Part shown: in pieces, positions 55,611-64,000 of the stretch
How the letters are laid out: every line of letters begins with the position of its first letter
How positions within the stretch are numbered: the stretch's first letter is position 1
DNA from: Phytophthora quininea
Taxonomy: Eukaryota > Oomycota > Peronosporomycetes > Peronosporales > Peronosporaceae
Reading direction: 5' to 3'
Length of the DNA: 64,000 bases
NCBI GenBank assembly: GCA_011947345.1
Contig: JAAVTG010000275.1
Span: forward strand, 62,001 to 126,000
Program-made: the position numbers and the translations under genes
The notes under the pieces: model-generated
Told to the model about the DNA's origin: nothing
Databases searched by the model: none
Seen by the model: the letters and a program-made list of their open reading frames with translations, nothing else

Positions 55611-58439
55611 GTTGCTTGGGATTAGGATCTTTCGGGAATAAAACGTATTGCAGATTTAAATCGACAGATTAGGAACAGATAGATGTAAAATTTGATTAGA
55701 TATAGATTTATTTGAGTTAGTTGAGATCAATCCATTCGAGCACTCGCTGCATCAAGATTTTCAGCGACGTGGGGGCAACTGCAGCTCTGTTTATATATAA
55801 TCGGACGAAGTATCGCCGTATTACTGTTGATGAAAAGTCGCAAGTTGATGATCCAACCAGAATTCCGATTCGAATGCAGGTCTGAAGTTGTGGGTCCTAC
55901 GCTTCGGCGTCACAAATTCATCTTTCCAACATTTGCAGAGCTTCTTTTTAGTTGCGTCAGCTGGTTTCTTAGGTCAACTCTATCGCACTGACGCTATTGT
56001 GGCCGAAGCCATTCCAGCTCGATCAATGCCAAGGCTGGGTACTAGCGCAGTCCATCCTGTGTCTCTTTTGATTCTTTGCCATCCTCCGCGTTGCTTGATT
56101 CCGCTTCTGGAACAGGTATACCCAATTTGTCTTTATCGTGGCATTGCTGGTGACCACATCTGCATCCGAATCATAGCCCGCTGGGAGGTACATACCGTAC
56201 AGTAATTTCAGTTCCAGCTTTAATGAACTTGTCTGCGACGAAAATGACGTGTGGTCCTTCAGCTTACTTGTACGCGTACGGCGAAGCGGGATCTTTCGAA
56301 ATCCTACTCGCACCAACGATGCCCAGACTGCCGACTACGCAGGGGGTGCTCCGATGTGCCGTGTGGTTGCTGAACGTTTGTCTCATCTTGTGTACCCGTC
56401 GGCGGACAGGTAGCGCTCTTCCGTTGACTCTGGAAGGTAATGCTGGCGAATGCAGAGCTGTCCTGACTTGGACGTGGAATCTTTGGGTGACAGCAGCGCG
56501 GATATGCTTCACTCTGCTGTCGAATGAGGCGCTGTCCTTGATCGATACTTCGAGATCGGGGAGGCGGGCCAGGATATGCACTGAGCCCGGGTTTTGCTTT
56601 GCAGCCCTTGTTCCTTTCCTCCTCGCCTTACGGCTGCCACTGCCAATAGCGGGGTCTTGAGTTGAGGAACGATCCGCGCACTCGCGTCGGGTGGACCAAT
56701 GTAGGTTTTGACCATGGCTCGTGTCGAAGGTCTGTGGGGTAGGCCAATATAGTTCCCGTACCCGCGGATAGCCACTTGTGTACTTAGAAGCAAAATCGAC
56801 TCTGTTTGGGTTGTTAACACTAATCACTTACGCTAATCCCCTACACAAACCTAGCGTATCACCGGATACACGCCCTTTCGTGTCCCGCCTCCTAAAGACT
56901 GCACCAAAGATGTCACCACTCATTGAATGCATGCAGGCCCTTCGACCTGTCCATCTTCCTGACTACACGTAGAATCTTTCACGTTCAAATCCCTCCTCTC
57001 GACAAGTCACTTGAGGTTGTATCAGATCGCGTCCCTCTAGATCGCGGTGGTCAACTAGATCGCGTGTCCGAATGATTGCACCTTCTCCAAACTGGATCGC
57101 ACTTCGTGAGTGATGGTCATTTTGAACCCATTTGGTCACAGCCCATCTCCTGTCCCATCAAGTCGCGATCTTTCCAAAATAGATCGAGCGCTTCACCACA
57201 CGCGACAATTGTATTGTATATATGGCTCGCGAACTGAGCAAGGTTTCCGCAGTTTTCCGCATCTAAGGGAATTACCCGACCCCCACGGGACAGTTCTCCC
57301 GCATGACGTACTCTCGTTGCACCTTGGTCTTCGGCAGTTTGCACTTGACGAGAATTCCAATATACTCCATAATAAACTTGTTTTCATGAATGGCATCCTC
57401 TGTCATTGCGAACGTACACTGTAGAAGTACTTCTGCATCCTGAGTATGCACATTCAACGTAGTTCTTGCTGCGGCATACGCAACACGTTGAATTGTTGAA
57501 GTCTTGGTGATGACTATCTTCAAGTACGGGACCTCATCGCAATGTCTGACGCTGTCAAATCATGCCTCCACAACACCTATGTCACCAAGCCATTCATCTC
57601 GCAATCAACTTGACACCAAACCAGTCGACACCGTCCCGCTGCCTGTTACAGCGCCCTCATCATAGGTCACCGTCGCAGGCTCACTTGCACTCGCGTCAGT
57701 CGTCACCCCACCCCTTGAACTCGTGTCAGTCGTCATAACGCCAACCGCATTTCGGAGCTGACCTTCGATGACGAAAGGAGAACGCAGGTGGTCGAATCGA
57801 TGATGCCGATCCCTTGGCGTGGGCCATGGATTGTTGCGTTTTTTTTTTTGTCGAGATCAGAACGTGTTGGCCATGTTGTCTGCTGTGTTGTCTGCTGAAT
57901 GCCTGAAGCGGCGTTGTCTGGACGAATCGCCCGTTGCCGCCTCTTGCCCTCTGTGCGTGTTTCGGTCGATAACGACGTGTCATCTTCGGAAATGGGGCTG
58001 AGACTGTGGTAGGGAGTGTTGGCAAATACGGTGCCACGAGCTTGCATCCTCAAATGTCTCGCGCTAAGACAGCATATGGTTGCATGTTGGATACAACATT
58101 GTGTGAGCGGCATAAGACGAAGATCATCTGGCTCAGTGGTCAATACCTTGTGTTCGAAGACAGAGGGCGCGGGTTTGATTCCCGCAAGTTGTTCGCGCAA
58201 TGAAATCGGCACGACTCCTCTGCCTTGTGTATACGATTTTTGTTGCCAAGTTTTTAGGGTCGTTTATTGAGCATTCGCTACATCAACTGGCCTGCCATTC
58301 GTCATCTTCTTCGTCGCTTTGCTTCGTCAACTCTCCGTCCCATGTCTTGCAGGGCTTCTTGGTTCGGCAGCAGCATTTTGCGGAATCCCCGAAGTGCCGC
58401 CTCCGCGACCAAGTGGAGTGAAACTATAACAACTTCTCG
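55611..58439. other. Repeat debris, no convincing gene
   Basis: Minus-strand frames at 56023-56316 (LLYGMYLPAGYDSDADVV) and 56264-56827 (187 codons, Arg/Ser-rich) may be retroelement remnants. A minus-strand frame at 57272-57523 (83 codons, soluble, KIVITKTSTIQRVAYAAART) has no recognised family. Short direct repeats TCGTGTCAGTCGTCA occur near 57.69-57.74 kb, and a T12 run at about 57839. The 55.6-55.8 kb part is AT-rich RPT3 upstream sequence. Confidence 0.4.
58129..58183 (+). other. tRNA-like internal promoter boxes (SINE-like)
   Basis: TGGCTCAGTGG (58129-58139) fits the RNA polymerase III A box, and GGGTTTGATTCCC (58171-58183) fits the T-arm/B box with one substitution. The acceptor and D stems do not pair, so this is not a working tRNA. 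It may be a tRNA-derived SINE fragment. Confidence 0.3.
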
Positions 58440-59330
58440 CAAATTTTATTTTTACCCCCCTCAACCAATGATGGTTGTCGACCAAGGACGTTCTGGCTCA
58501 TGGAAAGAAGCATTGTTGCACGGGAAGGCGACCAACATAACTCAGACGCCCACATTGGGGCACGCTGCGCCAAGCTACCAAGACTATAACGTGTTCGAGG
58601 GTTCCGATTAGCATTAACGGCGTCGAAATTCTAGCAGAGAAAGTGACGGTAAATGATCCACGACACACGTCGTTCTGGAAAGCTGTTCGTGCTAGCCAAG
58701 TCACCATTGAGGCAGGTTCTGTGCTGTTCGTGCCGCGTACTGTTCATCTTCTGGATCAACCATTGAAGGTTTCTTCAATTTACATCCGCCCGCGCTATCA
58801 AACTCTGCTGGAGCTCGTACCGTGGCTGACCAAGGACCCAGCTATGTCGAGCGTAGTGACCCTGGCGTTGGGAAACCTTTTTCGGCTATTTGTTGCTGTA
58901 GGACCACGATCCAACAAGGCGAGACGGCGGTGTACCGCGCAGAAAATTGTCGGAATATGTTCTCTTCACACCTATGGCTCATTTCCAACCTTCCGACTTC
59001 TCCTGTGCCAAGACGCAACTTACTACGTTGTAGACGGCATCGAGCCCGAGACTGTTCCTGCCGAGACGATTCTGACCACCACTGCCCGACGAGAAGTTTG
59101 GGAAATCTTCAGCAAGCCCAAGCGACCGTCCTTCATTTGCTTGCATGGAGTTGTGATGAAGTTCTGGACTTCGCTTTCAAGTTTGCGTCAAGGTTTGTTG
59201 CAACTGAAGTCGCCAAGAGACTATGCCTACAAGGCGAAACCGAAGTACTGAACTTCCTCGCTTGGAGAATTGACTGTCCACTGCCACGCTCGATAGCGCT
59301 GGAGCACGAGTACAAGCATTAAAGCCATGA
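58440..59330 (+). pseudogene. Crinkler/RHS-type P-loop protein, broken
   Basis: Collinear fragments in different frames: ...FYPPQPMMVVDQG, a region with VRASQVTIEAGSVLFV (from 58643), a degenerate P-loop DPGVGKP near 58860, YYVVDGIEPETVPAETIL (about 59026-59085), and an acidic LDFAFKFASRFVATEVAKRL helix near the end. This order (substrate lobe, P-loop, YxVDG strand, REVWEIF) resembles the RHS-like NTPase of oomycete Crinklers. At least three frame changes and no N-terminal header are seen, so it is probably dead, although homopolymer error may contribute. Confidence 0.5.
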
Positions 59331-59428
59331 GATTTTGAACAAGTCCATTTCTTGGTATTGCCGAAACACATCGAACTGGTCTCAAATACTGAAAAAAGTT
59401 TGTTACTAGTTTGTGAGTGACAAATAGG

Positions 59429-61472
59429 ATGAGTGAGAAGATAAAGTTCCAATTGGTGGATGCACGCACTCGCCTTCCGGTAGGGCCAGCAGACCATTGC
59501 CAGCAGTACTCGGATCCCCATATCCAGCACCTCAAAGTCGGTGACCTGAGGAGACGAATTAGTGGCAAATGTGCTATCCGCCACTACCGACTAGCTATCT
59601 ACGCGAACGAAAATGCTTATGTCTCAAGGGAAGCACCTTTATCGCAGTGGTCGTCACTGGTGGATTTTGATTTGGACGAAGTACTGGTCGTGGAAGTGCG
59701 TGAGAACCCGTGGAATTTCCATTACAGCGTCCCGTTCTTTGATAAAGTCCAGTGGCCCCACTTCGCGATGGTATTGGTAGTGGTTTTGTTTGGAGTTTCA
59801 AGGCTGGAGACGAACACCGCTGCAGCCTATGCGGTGTATTTCATATCTGCGGCTGGTGTCAGCTATCTGCTTTTGGTGGTACGTTGCAAAATGTTATGAC
59901 AATTGGTTGAGCACGAGTTCTCACCTTGAAAAAATATTATGTTCTGTTGCAGCCACGGATGCGGAGTATTCTATGGATGAGCTGGCGTAGCGGTCTTCCT
60001 CTGGGGTTTATTCGCAAATTCAGCATCCCCGTCGACCTCGAAAGTGAACTACCAAGAACTTGCGTGACCTACCGAGAAGACACGGTCAAAGCTTTCTTCA
60101 GCCATTTGTTTCCCGAGGCCGCACGAGTGCTGTTCGTCCAGTCACCACCAGGCTCCGGGAAAACGGGCATGTGTGCTTTGCTCTACAACCACATCATTCG
60201 CTACCAGCCGGGTGTATTGGTTGCTCTCGTGCGCATGGAAGCAGGTCGCGACTTTGAAGTGGCTTTCGGAGATCAGTATGGCTGCTCCTTTAGATCATTT
60301 TTAAACTTGAAGTGCGACCGCGTGGTATTGATCGACGACGCTGAGCTTGCGTACGCGGATGAAGTTCTCTGGGAGTATAGTTACGTGAAAGCAACATGTG
60401 AGGGACGTCGATCTGGCCTCCAGTTTGTTTTCTTCTCCGTGTTTGACGAGCTCAATCTCTCGGAAGGAATTACTTTTGGCTTAACTTGGTGTGCTTCGTG
60501 GCCTGGATTACAACTTTCACGAAAGAAATTGGCAGAGACGATCGGCAACACCTTTGGAAAACCGGCGTGCGACCTTGTTTTCTCAATGTCTTCGGGGCAT
60601 GTCGGGGTTGCTCGACAGATTCTCCAGTGTTTGCACTTTATTCTTGGTCGGAAGCCACGTAAACCTGCTGATGTGATTCTGGAACTTCGTTCTGTGCTGC
60701 TGTTGCAGTACTTGCGTACGAACTCATACATCCCAACGATGGAACATCTTTCGGATCCGGTGTCCGATAGCCTGTCGGATGAGATAGCGGAACACGCTAG
60801 TGGAATTTTGGATGAGGTTGCTTCGGGCAAGTTTGTGAGCCAATTCGACGATGGAGGACAAACACCTCGAGGTCGTGCCCTGTTATTACTGATGCAACGC
60901 GGCTTACTGTGTGCAGAGCGCGCTGCGCAGCTTCGATTCGTATCAAGCATGCACATGAACGTCTGGTTGTTTACGAACCGCACGGGTCCAGTCTTGGGAG
61001 CATCCGACATTTCCGACCAAGACTTTGTGGGCTGTTGCGTGAGACGGATGAATTTCCAGCGGGTACAAACCTTCGCCACAGTAATAATGAACACCCCTGC
61101 TGGTCAACAAAACCAGATTCTGCACGAGCTGTATAGAGCCACGGTGTTTTGTCTGCCTGCGGTCGTGCCAATATTTCAAGAGTGGCGAACGTCGGACGGT
61201 GAGTCTGTGAAATTGCTGATTTCAAGTGAAAAAGCTGTGCTTCTGGGAACTGCTCGTAAATGACGAAGACACTGCCGACCAACCAGCACCTTTTCAGCCT
61301 GGCGGAGCATATGAAAGCCTCGGAGAGAGTCTCCAATACGTTCTTTCGACTTCCGTACAAAAACAATTCTCGGATGCCTGGTGTTATGACTGTGTCGCTG
61401 GAAGACGATTTCCAAAGAGCGAGGATTGCTGGACCAGGCGGAGACGATCGCCTGGTTTATCTGGAGGGCTAA
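59429..61472 (+). CDS. Crinkler-like protein: ubiquitin-like header, two TM helices, P-loop NTPase
   Basis: Exon 1 (59429-59878) starts MSEKIKFQLVDA and folds like a ubiquitin-like header (residues ~1-90), followed by two hydrophobic segments (~110-150: HFAMVLVVVLFGV and YFISAAGVSYLLLV). Exon 2 (from 59953; intron GTACGT...TTGCAG) encodes a STAND/RHS-type NTPase: Walker A PPGSGKTG at about residue 215, Walker B-like VVLIDDAELAY, a sensor-like FVFFSVFDEL, and a helical C-terminus. The frame ends at TGA 61261-61263, but the conserved C-terminal ~70 residues continue in other frames to TAA 61470-61472. Length differences at the A-run 61229-61233 and near 61344 and 61354 explain this. The 63.6-63.95 kb inverted copy is two bases longer at the latter two sites and open. 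No secretion signal; the header differs from the classic LFLAK type. Confidence 0.6.
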
Positions 61473-61619
61473 GTTGCGGGCTGCGCCAACTTGCTGCGAC
61501 CACCATAGGAATCCTGGCATATTTACGGACGTTTGCGGTCAATATTGAAGGATGCCGATTCTGAAAGCGGGTGCGCGGATGCGATGACGTGCAACTAGTA
61601 AAGTGTTTTGCGTGTTTGG
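61245..61619 (+). repeat. Inverted repeat, left copy (Crinkler-like 3' end)
   Basis: 375 bp from GGGAACTGCTCGTAAATGAC to GTTTTGCGTGTTTGG. The reverse complement is at 63575-63951 with very few differences. It covers the 3' coding end of the Crinkler-like gene and its downstream flank. Confidence 0.9.
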
Positions 61620-61898
61620 GCAGCTGTTATTGCTTCGAAATAGTATGCCAAGCTTCACTGCAGGTAGTTATTTGACAGCAATTCCTAATCCATGCGTAAG
61701 ACACTCAAAAACACTTCACGACGTGCAGGGAATTCAAGCATGTTTACCTTTGCGTCTTCCTTAGCCTCCTCCTCCTCAATCTAATCCTCCAAGCGATGTT
61801 TGAAATTGGAAGTTACGAGGAAGACATGAAGGTGGTGAGTACACGATCGCGTACAGAAAGGCAAACTCTTTACAAACACCTATTGCATCTTCTTCACG

Positions 61899-62151
61899 AT
61901 GGAGAAAGCCATGAACGATGTTCAGCTAGCCAATGTTTTGCTTCGCTTGGACAAGGAGCCAACTCGGCGATTTCGCAAAGAAGTTGCTTGAGGTCCAGTA
62001 CAGCCGATGGTTCGTCAAGAAGGTGACCCCGGAAGAGGCTAAGGAGAAATCGAAGTTGGTTATCCAGGGTCGATTGCCAGCTGAGCTTGAAAGAGACCCG
62101 ATTTACGGCGTGCTGAAAGGCTACGAGGCATTCTTTATCAAATGGAGCTGA
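61899..62151 (+). pseudogene. RXLR/WY effector-family C-terminal remnant
   Basis: A Met at 61899 opens a helical stretch (MNDVQLANVLLRLDKEP), then the frame shifts near 61975. The remainder (SRWFVKKVTPEEAKEK..., IQGRLPAELERDP) matches the second WY-like module and tail of the loci at 48950 and 62446. No signal peptide or RXLR-dEER is seen; upstream frames at 61796-61890 are short. Confidence 0.6.
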
Positions 62152-62445
62152 CAGCACGGCGAGCAGTAAAAAGAGTCATTATTGCGCTGTACTAGCGTAT
62201 GATACGACTCAGACGACATTTAGTCCCTTGTTCAAGAAAATAAAAGAGTTCCAGGTGCGCCATCAGAGATTGGTCGTCATGATGACGAAGAGAGCCGCAC
62301 AATCACTGATGACTGAAGAGCTGCTGGTCCTGCCGAAGCGTTCTCCCCATCACAGCGATCAAAGTGCTTTCCTACGTACTGCATTCGTTTGCTTGCGCTT
62401 TCACTTTCCAATTTGCCACGTCGACACTCCACCACCCTAGGAACG

Positions 62446-63083
62446 ATGACGCAGAAACACGTCCTTTACTGCTCTCGCTGGTCTCCGTTCTCACTGTCTG
62501 CCACTCTCACGACATCTCCACGGCTTCTACTGACCAACATCGACAGCTACGTGGAAACGCTCAAGATGACGAGGAACGAGGTGCTTCGACGCTGTCGTCG
62601 AAAGTTACCGCAACCATCCAGAAACTCAAGTACAAGACGTGGCTGACGACCAGAACCAATCCCGGAAAAGTCCTCACCCAACTCGAAAATACCGGAGTCG
62701 AGATGACCGAGACGACGTTGATGACTTGGGTCAAGTACGTGGTGAAGTACCGGGCCAAGACAGGCGCCAGCGACGACTTGGTTGCAAACAAGAACCTGTT
62801 CAACACGTTGGCCGAGAAGCTGCCGGAGGAGAAGTTGGCCACGTTCTTGGTGTCGATGCGGACGGACCCGAAACTCGAGAGTCTGTCGAAAGAGCTGCAA
62901 AAGATTCAAAACGAGCGCTGGCTGGAAAATAACGTCAAGCCCGACCGTGTCAAGGCGATGCTGGGAGTGACCACCCAGGGCAAATCAGCAGCCGAACTTC
63001 GCCTGGACCCGGCCTACAACGTGTGGAAAGAGTACTATGGCATGCACACGGCTGTCGAATACGCGAAGTGGATGAATCAGTAG
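62446..63083 (+). CDS. RXLR-dEER effector with WY-like domain; signal peptide frame break
   Basis: ATG 62446 begins a signal peptide whose frame changes at the TTT run 62465-62467, as if one T were absent. From there the frame is open to TAG 63081-63083. Canonical RQLR is at 62541-62552 and DDEER at 62565-62579. The two WY-type modules (TWLTTRTNPGKV; RWLENNVKPDRV) align along their whole length with the 48950 protein, which is intact. The secretion signal, RXLR-dEER and WY content indicate host-translocated effector type. Whether it is functional depends on the reality of the single-base break. Lies inside the 61245-63951 inverted-repeat bracket. Confidence 0.8.
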
Positions 63084-63391
63084 GCAACACGCGGAAACCC
63101 CCATCTTTCCGTCTCCGTTGGATCGACATTTTCACGTTGATACCATAACTTCACCAACACGGTCTGTTTGCTTTGGCTTCTGTCACAACTCGTCCCAACA
63201 TCTCTGGGAGGCGCTGCGTTCTGGGCCAGCCCCAGCAAGCGATGGGGGTCAAATGCCACAATGGTGGGGTTATCGACGTTGAGCGGGTCCCTGTTCGGAT
63301 CTTCATAATCGCCGTTGACGATGGAGTCCAAACGGTACTGGCGGACCTGAAAGCCTGGACTCACATGAACGCAGAGGACATACTCCACAAA
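63077..63391 (-). pseudogene. Unknown protein fragment, paralogue of 47004-47480
   Basis: About 103 codons with VEYVLCVHVSPGF, QYRLDSIVNG and DPHRLLGLAQ. It overlaps the end of the RXLR gene by 7 bp on the opposite strand. No domain recognised. It lacks the N-terminal part seen in the 47-kb copy. Confidence 0.45.
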
Positions 63392-63574
63392 GGGATATTG
63401 GCGTCACACGTCTGTTTTGTAATTCAAACTGGTGCCGTCGTCCACCTGGCCCCAAGTATTTTAATCGTTGCACCTTGTGGAGTGCTTTGAGTATCTTTCT
63501 GCAAGCTCAGGAATAGGGAATTGCTGTCAACTAACTGCCTTTGGCCATGTTTTGCATAGTACAACAACAGCAAT

Positions 63575-63951
63575 CCAAACACGCAAAACACTTTACTAGT
63601 TGCACGTCATCGCATCCGCGCACCCGCTTTCAGAATCGGCATCCTTCAATATTGACCGCAAACGTCCGTAAATATGCCAGGATTCCTATGGTGGTCGCAG
63701 CAAGTTGGCGCAGCCCGCAACTTAGCCCTCCAGATAAACCAGGCGATCGTCTCCGCCTGGTTCAGCAATCCTCGCTCTTTGGAAATCGTCTTCCAGCGAC
63801 ACAGTCATAACACCAGGCATCCGAGAATTGTTTTTCGTGCGGAAGTCGAAAAGAACGTATTGGAGACTCTCTCCGAGGCTTTCATATGCTCCGCTAGGCT
63901 GAAAAGGTGCTGGTTGGTCGGCAGTGTCTTCGTCATTTACGAGCAGTTCCC
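63575..63951 (-). repeat. Inverted repeat, right copy (Crinkler-like 3' end)
   Basis: Reverse complement of 61245-61619. On the minus strand it encodes an uninterrupted stretch equivalent to the Crinkler-like C-terminus (WELLVNDEDTADQPAPFQP... to RLVYLEG). It has one more base in a T-run (TTTT versus TTT) and one more before an A-run than the left copy. Confidence 0.9.
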
Positions 63952-64000
63952 ATCTTGTTTGTAGATCACTGCAATTGCTCACCTGCAATGCACCAGGTGC

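Noticed and set aside
58121..58195. tRNA gene
   Set aside because: A- and B-box-like words are present, but the D stem and acceptor stem do not pair and no CCA-proximal structure fits. Kept only as a possible SINE fragment.

Overview
This is nuclear DNA of a plant-pathogenic oomycete, almost certainly a Phytophthora or close relative in the Peronosporaceae. The evidence is eukaryotic core genes with short (60-75 nt) GT-AG introns, several loci of the RXLR-dEER secreted effector family, Crinkler-like P-loop proteins, and dense repeats. No prokaryotic operons, rRNA or CRISPR arrays are present.

Layout. (1) 0-9.5 kb: a sparse start, then a P5-type P-type ATPase (minus strand), a small palindromic element (6.9-7.1 kb) and a three-exon MATE transporter. 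(2) 9.67-25.33 kb: a huge imperfect inverted duplication. Its arms read head to head around a ~2 kb core that encodes a SANT/Myb-like domain and a DOT1-like methyltransferase. Both arms carry the same dynein heavy chain-Lon protease fusion fragment plus other unexplained fragments, and each arm has its own later insertions. (3) 25.3-28.3 kb: decayed retroelement-like reading frames. (4) 28.5-44.3 kb: a tandem array (one stub and three near-identical units). Each unit encodes a polytopic membrane protein and a small Cys/His-rich protein. A ~5.3 kb block between units 1 and 2 holds a bZIP-like gene, effector remnants and an unknown gene. (5) 44.4-49.6 kb: RXLR-type effector loci, mostly broken. 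(6) 49.6-55.6 kb: conserved housekeeping genes: proteasome ATPase RPT1, importin beta and proteasome ATPase RPT3. (7) 55.6-64 kb: retroelement debris, two Crinkler-like loci, and two more RXLR loci bracketed by a 375 bp inverted repeat derived from the Crinkler 3' end.

The window shows a gene-rich island (49.6-55.6 kb) next to repeat-rich, effector-bearing DNA, which fits the two-speed organisation described for Phytophthora genomes. A second theme is technical. Many otherwise intact genes, including essential ones, are broken by single-base length differences, usually one base too few in a short homopolymer. This looks more like consensus error than real pseudogenisation and should be settled before any gene here is called dead.
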